NCBI GenBank assembly: GCA_002943765.1
Contig: PQWQ01000003.1
Coordinates: 4,091,501-4,155,500, forward strand
Reading direction: 5' to 3'
Origin: Psoroptes ovis
Taxonomy: Eukaryota > Arthropoda > Arachnida > Sarcoptiformes > Psoroptidae
Length of the DNA: 64,000 bases
The notes below the pieces were generated by a model, which saw only the letters and a program-made list of their open reading frames with translations, was not told where the DNA came from and searched no databases. This document shows, one piece after another, positions 1 through 11,473 of the stretch (within the stretch, counting starts at the first letter, position 1; every line of letters starts with the position of its first letter). Both the position numbers and the translations under genes were made by a program.

Positions 1-277
1 CTTGCTCCTCGCTGAAAAAGTATCCTCTCCTCCTCCTCCTCTTCTTCAGGCTTTCATTCATTTTTTTTTCTGCCGATTTTTTACGTTTTTCTCCCTCCAA
101 ATGTCGATGCACGATGTGTGTGTATCAGTGTAACAAACATTAACAGCAGCAGCAGCAGTATAAACAAAACGTATGACCCATCTTATCGCATATACGTTCA
201 TTCATTCATTCAATCATTTGTGTTCATTCATATAATTTCGGGGTTCAGTGTATTCTTCCCTTTTACACAGTTAAAAA

Positions 278-289
278 TGCGCATGCGCA
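278..289. promoter_or_regulatory. NRF1/EWG-type palindrome
   Basis: TGCGCATGCGCA is a perfect match to the known NRF1 (Drosophila erect wing) consensus YGCGCAYGCGCR. Such sites mark promoters of housekeeping and mitochondrial genes. No coding start is visible close by inside the window, so the target gene is not known. Confidence 0.4.
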
Positions 290-752
290 TGTCAATGCCT
301 CCTGTGGTGTGTGAATGGTGGTGGTGAGGCACGTTGCATAACTACATTCGAATTCGAATTTTTTTTTTTTTTTTGAAATTCCAAAGAATTCTGCCTTTTA
401 AACTTTTGAATTATCAATGAATGAATGAATGAAGCGCTGTGAATTTTAAATGACCTTTCTAGGTCATTGTTGATGATGCTGATCTCGGCAAAAAAAAAAA
501 AAAAAAAAAAAAAACCTTACGACGCCCGAATTTTTTTTGGTTACTCAGAAATTGACTCCGCCCATTTTCTTCTTCTGCATTACTCCTGATTCTTTTCTTT
601 TGAATTTCTTCTGAAAGACTTCAAAAAGTGAGGGGTGAGTGAACACCGTACACCTTTGACCTCGAAAAAGAAGAGGGTATTTTCCAAGGATGCTGATGGT
701 CGATGAACGCGATGCAAAAAAAATTGGGCGACTCAAGAATCAAGTTTTTTGT

Positions 753-785
753 GGCGCATGCGCATTAATCGATGCATCGATTAAT
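753..785. promoter_or_regulatory. NRF1-like site abutting a 22 bp perfect palindrome with two ATCGAT cores
   Basis: GCGCATGCGC at 754-763 is followed directly by a 22 bp perfect palindrome at 764-785. The palindrome contains ATCGAT twice, flanking TGCA. ATCGAT is the core of the DRE element (WATCGATW) of insect housekeeping promoters. That it is a promoter is an inference from motif content only. Confidence 0.4.
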
Positions 786-1090
786 TTGGGTTAATGTCCA
801 GCTAAATGATAAGGATATGGACTTGTGAGATGCGCGCATACATTTAAACATAAAGTGCATTGAAACATCATTGAAAATTGTTGATTTCCAATGAAATTTA
901 ATCAAATTTAATTCGGGGAAATATTTATTTTGATTAAAAACTTGGTTTATTCGAAATTTTGATAAGAAATATTCAATTTCGACAGCAGCGACTGATTAGC
1001 CATAGAGTGGAAATGGTCGAACTGGGTTAAAATAGGAAAAAAATTCGTAATTAAAAATGATGTCAAAGGTTATCATTGGTTGATAATCAA

Positions 1091-1799
1091 TCAGGGGTCA
1101 CACTTACTCGATGTTTGAATTTTCTGCGGTTTCCCAAGGAAAAATTTAGCCGGTTTACGCATCTTGTCATTAAACAATGGATACAGATGATTATTGTTGA
1201 TGTTATTGTTCATCATTTGACCATTATTTTGATGGTGATGATTATCATTAGTGAATTCATCATCATCATTACCATTATCATCATTGTCATTACCTGATAT
1301 TGGATCATTATGCATTTGATTATTTTGATGATGATTTGTAGATGATGATGAGGCCATTGGCCTTGTATACACTGAATATGGTTCAGGTGGATATCGCGGT
1401 AATTGTTTACGACATGTTGCAATCAAGCAAGATGCTTCATTCAATGTCATACGGGCCGGTAGATATGCCTTTGGGCAATTTGAAAAATATTAATTAAAAT
1501 TAATTAATTAATCATTGAATCATATATCACACACATACATTACCAGTACAAAGTCGTACTGTAAGTGGAAATGTACGACTTTTACAATAAACACATTGAC
1601 TCGGTAATCGCAGCGTATCGATTGATTGTATACAGATTCGCATTTGTGGCTGAATAAATCAATGATAAATCAATCAGATTATCAACAGAATTAAATCATT
1701 TAAGGTCCATAAATCATCACTTACCATTGGATAAGCTGTAGACCGATGGATAAGCAAAATGGCAGCAATTAAAGGGATCGAAGACCAGTAATAAGCCAT
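1091..1799 (-). CDS. Secreted six-cysteine protein, unrecognised family (copy 1)
   Basis: I do not recognise this gene. Three exons fit: 1725-1799, 1539-1649 and 1468-1091, giving about 187 residues. Exon 1 is a clean signal peptide (MAYYWSSIPLIAAILL..., with likely cleavage near STA). The middle exon and the start of the last carry six cysteines: a first Cys, then SQCVYC, then LCTGN, then SCLIATC. The rest is a His/Asn/Asp-rich low-complexity tail. The second donor, GTATGT, was chosen because it is the one that keeps the frame open. The neighbouring gene at 2262-3089 has the same cysteine pattern and an intron at the same place after CTG-N/S, so the two are paralogues. A GTAAGT donor just before the stop (about 1098-1103) leaves open a further exon to the left. 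The role may be extracellular, but no function is claimed. Confidence 0.6.
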
Positions 1800-2261
1800 T
1801 TTCAATCATTTACTTTGAAATATCATCAAATTCGCCGAAATAATCGTTGAATCCATGGACAGAAATGAAATGTTTGACCAAAAATTTCCAAAATGTTCAA
1901 TGTTTGAAGGTAAATCAGTTGTTCAATCATTGGAAACACCGAAATACATGCGATTCCAGCCCAAATATTGTTGAATGATGATTCGAAATGATTCAAAAAA
2001 CTCATTGAACCAAATTATTTTTTACAGGTAAAACAATAAATTGAATGAATGGCTGAATGGATGAATGAATGAATCCATTCATTCGGATCGTTAATAGAAT
2101 TTTAGGTAAATTTTTAATGTCAAAATGAGAGATATTAAATCATAATAAATCAACAAATGAAGAGTATTTCAAACAATAATAACAATAATAAAAACAAGGT
2201 CAGTGTGATATATGAGATATTCAATTTTGGTAAATGATGGTACTGTCATTGAATCAATGAT
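1800..2261. other. Intergenic spacer between the two paralogues
   Basis: AT-rich spacer holding short ATGA/ATTC repeats near 2042-2090. It must contain the promoter of copy 1 and the 3' end of copy 2 (both minus strand). No other structure stands out. Confidence 0.5.
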
Positions 2262-3089
2262 TCAATGATTTCCACGAACATCTTCACCCTCTTCTTGTTC
2301 CGCAAACCCTTCATCATCATCAACGAATTCATGGTCATCATCATCATCGACGATATCGGCTTCAACTTCTTTAACAATTCGATAATCGAATGCTGTTGAA
2401 TTATCGGATTGAATTGATTCGGTGGTTGATGCTCGGGAATCGCTTATTAGGCGATGATCCGCTTGATCGCTGCTTCCAACTGAAAAGCTGCGTTTGCGGC
2501 GTCCTAAGAATATTGGTTGTTGACGTATTTGCTGCGAAGGGGAAGAATTGATTGAAATTTGATTTCGAACGTTTCAAATGATTCAAAAAGTAAAGACTTA
2601 CACCTAAACATTGTGAAATAACACAAAATGCTTGCGATGCCGTTATGTTTACGGTTAAGGCTGTCTGTAAGGGTGGGAAGATGATTAAGGGTCAATTAAT
2701 AGGGATTAATTTGGATTAATCGCAATAACAAAGGCAATACAAACCGATCCAGTACATCCAAGGACCGTAGCATCGAACATGTAATAATTACACAGTACAC
2801 ATTGGCTCTAGCGGATTAAAAGGGTTAAATTTGAAATTTAAATCATAATCAATGAATTAATTACATTGATCGTTGATAAATTTGGTGAATTATAACAGAA
2901 ACGTGTGATCAATTTAGGTGTAAACCCGATTTGAAATGATGGACGACAACCAAAGCCAAACACGATCAATACGATTGTGATCACCAAAATGAATGATTGA
3001 CCAATCATCATCGAGCTAGATTCAGGTGGTCGGCCAGCTTCCAGCGATTTATTACCTGATTTATTCGCTGCCGAAAGGGTTATAGTCAT
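2262..3089 (-). CDS. Six-cysteine protein with membrane/signal segment, unrecognised family (copy 2)
   Basis: Four exons read cleanly: 2865-3089, 2745-2807, 2602-2664 and 2262-2531, all phase 0, giving about 206 residues. Residues 28-48 (MMIGQSFILVITIVLIVFGF) are a hydrophobic signal-anchor, or a signal peptide if translation starts at an internal Met. The cysteine block follows: RFC, SQCVLC, LGCTGS, FCVISQC, matching copy 1 position for position. After it comes GRRKR (a furin-like dibasic site) and an acidic Asp/Glu-rich tail. Two exons are exactly 63 nt. The gene lies in tandem, same strand, 460 bp upstream of copy 1, which points to local duplication. Function is unknown; a secreted precursor cut at RRKR is an inference. 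Confidence 0.6.
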
Positions 3090-3915
3090 TGCTTTCGATT
3101 TTTTTTGTATTTTTTTGAAAATAATTCAAATTCAAACGATGCTATCGATGCTTTGAAATTCAAAATTAAAAATGATTTATTTATGAATTTGAATTTGAAC
3201 AAAAACAAATGATGCTCTACGACGATATGTTATTGATAATCAGGTGAAACAAACGAATAGTCACAAATTAAACAAAATTAAATTTAATTTAATTCAATTT
3301 AATTTAATTGACCTAAATTTTTTATTAAAATTAATTACAACAAAAGAGAAAAATGAATAAATGAATATCTGAATTTGTAATTGATCGGTAGCATCATTGA
3401 ATTTGAATTCAATTTGAATTTCAATTCATATTGAATTTGAATTAATTAAAAATTCAAACTCATTCGAATTGAATTGACAAACATATTTGTCATAACATTT
3501 CGGCCACACGAGCAGATGATTGATTGCCATCATTCTTGGTGATGTTTGATTGTGAAGTTTTACATGGTGATGTTGCAATGATAATGACAAATATTGAACC
3601 AATGAATATCACCAAATGAACTAACTAATTGTAATTAATTGATTTCAATGATTGCCAATTGGTTTTGAAAATCAATTGTCTATTTTCAATTTTTGATGAT
3701 AAAAATTATGTTCAAAATTGTCAAATTGTATGACATTGAGAATGCATTGAAAATGCATTAAAAATGCATTTTGCCAATGTGTACATGAATGTGCATAAAT
3801 ATGTGTTTGCCTTGGCTGTTGCTGTGTTCATTAATTGTCTATTTGCTTATGATCAAACATTAATTTTCGGTGAATTAATTGCTTTTTTCATTTCAACAAA
3901 TGATCAACACAAATA
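3090..3915. other. Divergent intergenic region
   Basis: This spacer separates a minus-strand start (3089) from a plus-strand start (3916), so it should carry both promoters. It holds AT-rich imperfect repeats of AATTTAATT and AATTCAAATT (3270-3480) and no clear core promoter motif. No gene is seen. Confidence 0.45.
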
Positions 3916-4673
3916 ATGCAAGCCAATACTGTTGATCAACAACTGATTTTGCTGTTGAAACAATGTTTCAATGATTCATTGGTTAATTTTCCATTAAAAT
4001 CGAGCCATCTTTCGAAACCAAATCAATCGATTGTATTGAAAATATTACGAATGATAATTGATGATTTGAATGTAGATAATGGTAATAATAATCTCAATAA
4101 TCATAATAATACACCAGCAGCTCGCCAACAAATGCATTCGGATCAAATAAATACAAATAATTTTAATGAAAATTATCATATGCTACAGCAATTGACCGAA
4201 TTATCGAAAGAATATTTAAATGATTCGTATCATTATCAGCTACAACACCCGAAAGAACGAATGAATCTTGATGATGTGGATTTTTTCCAGCTGATTTTCT
4301 ATCCAGAATCAAATGTTCAATCATTTCGTATCGCATTGATGATGTTGTGTCAGCTTAAAAAGATACGTATTAATAAAAAGGTAATCAATTCTTTTTAATT
4401 CAATTTGAACCATATTAATTCATTTAACAATTTCATTAATCTAAGATTTACTTCGAGCAAATACACTCGCATGCAATCGAGTTACGTGAATTTCGTAAAA
4501 AATTTGATGAACGAAAAGAATATTTGAATGAATTACAATTGAAATATTCAAAAATGATTGAAAATAAAAATAATTTGGCTAAAAAATTAAATGACAAAAA
4601 ACGTTTGGTAAAGAATATCAATGCCTCGAATGTTGATAAATTGATTAAATTACAAAAGCTATTTGATCAATGA
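3916..4673 (+). CDS. Nuf2-like kinetochore protein, short form (tentative)
   Basis: Two exons, 3916-4380 and 4446-4673, join in phase 0 to give 230 residues. The N-terminal 155 residues look like the calponin-homology head of NUF2. A segment LSKPNQSIVLKILRMI can be placed on NUF2's DLYPNPKPEV region, and DDVDFFQLIFYPESNVQSFR on its DILCP...RFLS region. A basic coiled coil follows (EFRKKFDERKEYLNELQ...). NUF2 binds NDC80 and anchors microtubules at kinetochores. This protein is about half the usual 440-470 residues, because the coiled coil stops early. An Asn/His-rich insert sits near residues 55-85. It may be a fast-evolving NUF2, a truncated copy, or an unrelated helical protein. The assignment rests on pattern resemblance only. 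Confidence 0.4.
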
Positions 4674-4684
4674 ATTTATAATTA

Positions 4685-4767
4685 ATTGAGCTGCCCGAAA
4701 AGTTCTTGCAGATTTTCCAATTATTTTCTACGAAATAATCGGTGAAAACTTTCCGAACAACCTAATA
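4685..4767. mobile_element. Mariner-like MITE, copy A
   Basis: About 83 bp with imperfect terminal inverted repeats: the left end reads TGAGCTGCCCGAAAAGTTC, and the right end reads TTAGGTTGTTCGGAAAGTTT on the opposite strand. It is one of five related copies in the window and the most diverged. It starts about 12 bp after the stop of the Nuf2-like gene. Confidence 0.65.
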
Positions 4768-4901
4768 AATTCACTCAATTTTTAATTGTGTTAAAATTCT
4801 TTTATAAATTAAATTTTATTATAAATAAAGAGCTAATTTTACCATAAATTCTTGAATCCATTGACTGATTGAGAATTGATCGAACAAGCTTCAAAAAAAA
4901 A

Positions 4902-7646
4902 ATGAAATCCAAGCAATCAATTTCATTATCCAAAGGATCGATTGAATCCATCGGCATGGGTCCAACGACTACTGTCATTAAATCGACAGTGTCAAAGACC
5001 ACAACACCTCAGCCACCACCACCGTTACCACAACATTCGATTGATTTCAGTGGATTAGATTTGAATCAATTGCCAAAATTGAAAGAATTCACCAATGCAA
5101 AACTAGAACCAGAAAGTGGTTCACCAATCGGTGAATATATTTATAATTGTATTGGTTACATATTCTATTGTCCATTGCATCGTCGAATAATGTTGAGTGT
5201 AAATGAACGTAATAATTCAGTTTGGTTGCCATTCATAGCGATTCAATCGGATAAAACATGGAACATGTCCACTACCGAAGGTATTGCCATCATATTTTCG
5301 AAAGATGATTCAGAAATTGATCCAAGATTAGTGAAAACGATACCGGTTCAAAGTATTAATTGTGTACATATTCTACGTATTCAGCTACCGTTGGCCCGGA
5401 AATTTATTTATCGTCTAATACAAGCTGTTACATTGGACAGTGGATCAACTACTGATAATCAATTTCGGTGCTGTGTCAGTAGTAAACACTTGCAATGGAT
5501 CGATTTAAATGAAGCAATCAGCGCCAATATCAATGGACTATGGGGACCAGAAGTACCAATGTTTGCTTCTTATCTGATGGACAGCAATAAATCACGTGAA
5601 ATTAGTGAAATTGGTTTCAATGTTGATCATTTAATCGGACAACTTGGTCTCAGCGATTTGATTGCCGTGAATCAATCACAAAATCGAGATATCGAACAAA
5701 TAATGGCTGAATGTTTACATATAAACAAGAAGGATATCGAGAAAATATACAGCGATTTCCTCGAACATTGTTTCCCATCAGTTTACATGACTTATTGGTC
5801 ATTTTGTTCATATATTAATGATTATTTTCATCAATGTGACACATTGCTTCAGTTATTTCAAGCATTTAATCAAAATCGTTGTGGGTATTTAACATTTCAA
5901 GAATTTTTCACCGGAATCGTATCGATTGAACCTGGATGTCCCAGCACAATGCAACGTATTCGATTTATATTCCGGTATTATGATCAACAACGTTGTGATT
6001 CATTGAACAAAGATGATTTTTCAAAGCTTTTAAATGATTTAAATTTCAGCGCTGATCAACAATCGAATATTGTTCAACAAATTGAAAATTTTCCAATTAA
6101 TTTTGAACAATTTTTACAAATAATCGCAGCAAATAGCGATGTATTACATATGGAAACATTATGTCGTGCATCAAGTCCACTGTTGACACATATTTATCGA
6201 AATTTTGTTCAACGTAATGATACAAGAATATTGGCATCATATCATAAAAGTCGTAGTGAATTATCACAACATTATAATCGACAAATTACGGCTCAACAAC
6301 GACAACGTCAAGATACATCAACATCATCGGTATCAACTTTTGATAAAAGTCATGGACCATGTTTAGCATGTCGTGAACGTAATTATGAATTTGGTTCACA
6401 TTGTGTTCGATTCGATCCGATGGGACGTTGTGTTGAAGCTAGGAATATACTTGAACGTGAGTTTTGATGAATTTTGGGTTCGAATATTTACCTTTAATTC
6501 TCTTATTTAAATTCAGACGAAGAAATCGAATCACAAACAGTGAATGATCCGACCAAAATGTCAACATTATACGATGATCGTACAGAAATGACCATGTACA
6601 AGTACTCACAAGATTATGTATTCAGTACATTTTCAATTGGACCAACATTTTTAGACATGTTAAGAGAATTCAATTCAATGGTAGTTCAACAACAGCAACA
6701 ACAACAATCGAAAAAAGATCGCCACCACCAACCACAAGTATTAATAGGATTTTTTGCCGGTGATGATAATACTAATCAAGATTTATTCATTCGTTATGTA
6801 ACGATTCTTTGTCAAAATATCCGGGCAATATTTGATTGTGAAGATAAACTAATGCGTATCAATTCACCAGCATATTTGATTGGAGATGTGGATGGTGATT
6901 TACCGAATTTGATCCGCATGGAACGTGCCCTATGGATTAGTGTTCCTGTTTTGGCTAATAATTATGTATTTCTCGGTAATTATGTCAATGCTTCTGGGCC
7001 ATCAATCAATCAATTCGGTATCGAATGTGTTTTGTATTTATTCGCCTTGAAATTAATTGCACCAAATAAATTTTTCCTACTACGTGGCCATAATGAATGT
7101 CGACAAATCCAAAGGAATAAATTTCAAGCAGAATGCAATCGTAAATATGGTAATAAATGTGGTCAAATATTATTTGAATTGATCAACGATATATTTGATC
7201 ATATGCCATTGGCCGTAATATTGGATGAAACAATCATTTGTGTCAACAATAATCTACCGATTCGATCAACAACACAAATTGATCAATTGAATAATATCGG
7301 TACGAAAGAATTGAAAGATTTAAATCAACATCCGATGGCCAAAGAAATGCTCTTAATGCCGGCCAAAATCTTCAGCACCGTGGAAGATAATCAATGTTTC
7401 GAATATTTACAACGTAATGATCTACAACATTTGATACGAGCTACCGGCGGCCACCATACGGTGAATACTGGTTTTCATATTAGCAGCCATAGCCACCACC
7501 ATCAAAAACGTATCATCAATCTTCGTACAACACCGATGAACACATCAAACGCTTTGAACACAAAAAATATTGATACGAAATTGACCACAGTACTCGTTGA
7601 TTCATCGAAAATTCGTATAATTAAAATCGATACAACAATCGAATAA
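4902..7646 (+). CDS. EF-hand protein with PP1-like pseudophosphatase domain
   Basis: Exons 4902-6456 and 6517-7646 join through a split His codon to give about 894 residues. I chose the first ATG (MKSKQ); upstream in-frame codons are not ATG. Residues 65-200 may be a NUDIX-like fold (weak). Residues 300-410 carry two degenerate EF-hand loops (FNQNRCGYLTFQEF, YDQQRCDSLNKDDF). The C-terminal part follows the PP1/PPP phosphatase plan, but its metal and catalytic motifs are altered: GDxHG is GDVDGD (641-646), GDYVDRG is GNYVNAS (672-678), RGNHE is RGHNE (708-712) and the CCHGG motif is CVNNN. It is therefore predicted to be catalytically dead and perhaps a scaffold or sensor; this role is inferred. 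The last 60 residues are His- and Thr-rich. Confidence 0.7.
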
Positions 7647-8906
7647 TCGAATTCTTTTAAAAAATTTAATTTAAATTAAAATTTTTTTTTTAAATGACAA
7701 ATTCAAATTGACTTACGACGGCATTCAAAGTATTCAATAAATGATAAAAGTAGTAATCAAAGGAGTGCATGTTTGAAAATGTTTGTTTTGGTCATCTTAT
7801 GTCATCATAATATCATCATAGGTAATTCACATGTCACATGTCATCACATGTTCATGTCATATAACAATTGTGATGAGTAAATTTTATCATTAATTTGTTT
7901 TAAATTGTCAAATTGTCATTTGTTTATGTTTTCACAAAACACACATCAAACAATCAATCAATCATTCAATTTGAGTTGAAATATTCATTTCAGTTTGATT
8001 TCATTTTGATGTGTTCAATGTGTTTTCTCAGAATATATATTTTCAAAATTATAAAATCACAGGAGATTATACACCAATAATTAATAGAAATTATGCAAAT
8101 AATAATAATAATAGTCTTCAATTTGCTTCATATATTTCATATATCTTATGTTATATTTGTTTTTTGAGTAATATTTCTACAAATCAAATCAAGCTGAAAT
8201 TGATTAATTAATTAAAATTTTGAGTTTTTTATAATTTAAAAGAAGAATCATTTTAAAAAATAATATTAATAATAATAAAAGGTGGTGGGTTGAATTCATT
8301 ATTTGTATCATTATTGAATGTGTAGTTATTAAAGGGTCAAAATCTCAAGCAAATACAACCTTAATCAACTGATTATCATAGAATTTTACATTAAAATATT
8401 TTTAAAAACACTTAAAAATTGATTTTGATTTGATTTTTGTTGAATTTGTCCAAGACACTCGCTCAAACACTCATAATCAACACTCTTAAATAAGATTATA
8501 CAATGATGCAAAATTGATGCATCCAAAATGGATGCATCCCGAAAATTCCGATTTGGAAAGACAATATCTGAAATGATTGATGAGCTGGTTAAGATAAAAT
8601 TGATTATGATGATAATAAATGCATCAAAAACGGGTCCCCAAACCTATTACCATATATTTTGTGATTCATCATTTTCTATGATGTTTTGTTGGTTTATTTG
8701 ATGAATTTCATTATTTTTTTCATGGTCAAATGATCTATTAGTTTGTTTGTTTGAACCATTTGAAGATTATGATGATGATGATGCGAATATGTATGTTGAT
8801 GATATTTTCATAGAAATATGATGATTCGTTGCTGGTGTTATCGATCGATCAATGTTTCGATGTTTGAATTTAAATCTTCAAGAAATTAATTAATTAATTA
8901 ATTAAT
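7647..8906. other. Intergenic, tail-to-tail spacer
   Basis: This 1.26 kb region lies between the pseudophosphatase stop and the kinesin-13 stop, which converge. It is AT-rich with ATG/ATC-rich simple stretches (8760-8830). A short ORF at 8011-8211 is low in complexity. No RNA gene or element is recognised. Confidence 0.5.
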
Positions 8907-11473
8907 TCATCTAACTAATTTTTTCGAGATCATTTCTTCTTCACGTAATTGTGTCTTGAAATCAGCTAAACGTTCTTGTAATTTTTGCATTTGTTCTTGT
9001 TGTTCAATCAATAAATCTTCAAGATTTTGTACATAAACATCAACATTATAATCAACTTCGGATGTTAATTCAATAAGACGGTCATGTTCTTTGGTCCATC
9101 TTTGCATTTCCTATGGAAAAATATTGAATTTAGAATTATATTTCAAATTAAATTGATTCGATTCAATCAATTTGAAAACTAACCTCACAAAAATTCTTAT
9201 GCATATCTAATACTTCTTCTTCGGATTCAGTTAAATGTGAAATTGCTTGATGCATTTTATAAAGATCATCATTAGACTATTGTTTTTAGGGTGGGGGTAA
9301 ATAAAATAGAATAAAATCAATCAATTAATCGAATCAATTCAATTTGTAATAACAGCAAAACATACACTTGCAGCTTGTAATATTTCCATATCATCACCAT
9401 TAACGGCCATAGCTTCTTCATCATCATCATCAACGTCATCAACATCGACATCATCTTCTCCTTCCATTTCTTTGATACCTTCATCAGCTGAACCACCATC
9501 AGTTCCTAGTTCTTTAACACGATTAGCATATCTCAATGTGTTCAATGTATGTTCACATGATTGAAATCCAGGCGATATCATGGCAATCTAATTTGTTGAA
9601 ATATTGAATTGAATTAATCAATCGAATACATCGAAAGCACAAATGACATACCATGCATGTACGAGAATTTTCACCAATAAACGAATCACGTAATACTTGT
9701 GTCAGCTTACTAGCACGAAATGGTAAATGTGCACCACGACGGCCTAATGCACGTATACATTCTTTCAATGCGAGCAATGATTTATTAATTTCGGCACCTT
9801 CCATTCGTGTTTGTCGATTAGCCGATGATGTATCGGCTCCACGTTCATTACCGGCTAAATCAATTAATGAAAATTTACCCTTCAGTTTGTTCGGTGATTT
9901 TTTCAATATCAGTTGAAAAACTGCATGTGAACGTGATGAATGATTGTTTGCAGATGTGACACCGGACGTTCTAATATTGTTGCCCATTTGAATCAACTTC
10001 AAAACATCTTCAGTTGAATCAACACGTCGTTCACTCAGGCCGACAATTTGCACTTGTCCTTTAGCATCTTCAAGTACGCGTAACTTTTGTTTACCATTGA
10101 GCAAATCGAATACTTTGCCCGAATAAATCTCAAAGAAAGATGCACAAACGAATAGGTCTTCACCTTGCATTTTAGCTAATCGTAATTGCATGAATACATC
10201 ACGTGCAGCTAATGCATAAATTCCTTTAGTTGAATCTTGAGTTTTACCATGAAAATCACCACCCATCGTATGTGTTTTTCCGCTACCAGTTTGACCATAC
10301 GCAAAACAAGTGGCCATTCCACCTTCAAATATTGTTTTGACTAATGGTTTAGCTGTATATTTATACACAAGTTCATTATCAGCCGATTCATCGAATGCAT
10401 AATCAAAACGAAATCGTTGATTTTCCAAATATTTTGTTAGATCAACTTTTTGTTTAGGTTCATGGACTAAGACCATATCTTTGGTCGAAATAGTTATCAC
10501 ATCAATATCTTTACGTAATTGTTCCCTTTTATTTAATGGCCTTTTACGTACAGCTACACATATTTGATGATCATTAACAATATCATTGATTGTAATTGGA
10601 TTGAATTCCATTTGTGAACGATATTCACGTATCATAGCTAAAAATTCCCATTGTGATTGTGAATTAGGATCAACTGAACTCATTAATTCAATTTTTTCCG
10701 CTTTTTGTTCCGCTTGTCTTGCACGTCTTTCTTCACGTTGTTTTTTAATTTTTTCCACTTCTTTCAATGCATTCGATCGGCGTCTATTTTGAGCTGCAGT
10801 TGCGGCTGCTGTGTTTGCGGCGGCGGTGGTGGTGGTGGTGGTGGTCCCATTACTGTTTACATTTGCTGTCGATGATGATATGATTGCAGTTGCTGGTGGA
10901 TGTTCCAAATGACTATTCATATTATTAAGTAGTTGCCCATTTGCTATTGTTTGCCTAGAATTTGTTTGTTGCCGCATACGTAATGAACCTTTTGCTGGAT
11001 TATGATTTTGATTATTATTATTATTATGATTTGATGTAGCAACATTAGCCGTTCTTATCGGTAACATTGACTGCAACAAAAGTAAAGACAAATGATTAAA
11101 AATAATGCTTTATTGAATTATTAATAAGACATACTTTTCTTGCTTGACCTGTAAGAATACCAGGTGTAGCGGCTGTGGCGTTAGCATTTGCAGCACCATT
11201 TGTTGCTGTCGTTACTCTAGGTAATGCAAGGCTTGGATTAAGGCGATAAATTTGTTCAAGATCAATCTATGGACAAAACGAAATGATTAGATCATCATAT
11301 CATTGGAAATTGTATCATCGAACACATACCTCTTTGCCTTTAACTTCTTCACCTTCGGCCCATTCAACAGTAACTGTTTTCGTATCATAACTAATAGTCA
11401 TAACAGTTGCACCATGAATTTTACCATTTGTTCGCTGTATTTTAACTTCCATACCACTCGTCAATGTTGCCAT
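8907..11473 (-). CDS. Klp10A: Kinesin-13 microtubule depolymerase (KIF2/MCAK/Klp10A family)
   Basis: Six exons (11330-11473, 11135-11266, 9652-11070, 9366-9587, 9184-9276, 8907-9110) give about 737 residues, normal for kinesin-13. The N-terminal domain matches KIF2 (a conserved VEW...GKEIDLE segment). A basic neck helix (KEVEKIKKQREERR) precedes an internal motor domain at about 255-600, the hallmark of the class. Motor motifs are all present: P-loop GQTGSGKT, switch I SSRSH and switch II DLAGNERG. The KVD-containing loop used for depolymerisation reads KVDLTKYLENQ. A C-terminal coiled coil ends in KKLVR. The protein depolymerises microtubule ends at spindle poles and kinetochores. Thr-, Ala- and Asn-rich runs in exon 3 are simple-repeat expansions. 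The symbol is given by family; it could equally be named KIF2. Confidence 0.95.

Larger units (their letters stand above)
1..1090. other. Non-coding AT-rich stretch with promoter-like motifs
   Basis: I see no convincing coding exon here. The stretch holds pyrimidine tracts, an A tract near 491-513, short ATTC/ATGA repeats, two NRF1-like palindromes (278-289 and 753-764) and a GC box (about 555-562, ACTCCGCCC). It could be the promoter of a gene lying to the left of the window, or the 3' flank of the minus-strand gene at 1091-1799. The only ORFs are under 75 codons and low in complexity. Confidence 0.5.

Noticed and set aside
1076..1297. Plus-strand 73-codon ORF opposite the six-cysteine gene
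   Set aside because: It is antisense to an exon made of His/Asn/Asp codon repeats and translates to an Ile-rich run; no splice or promoter support.
9653..9916. Plus-strand 87-codon ORF
   Set aside because: It is antisense to the kinesin-13 motor domain, whose coding frame is certain.
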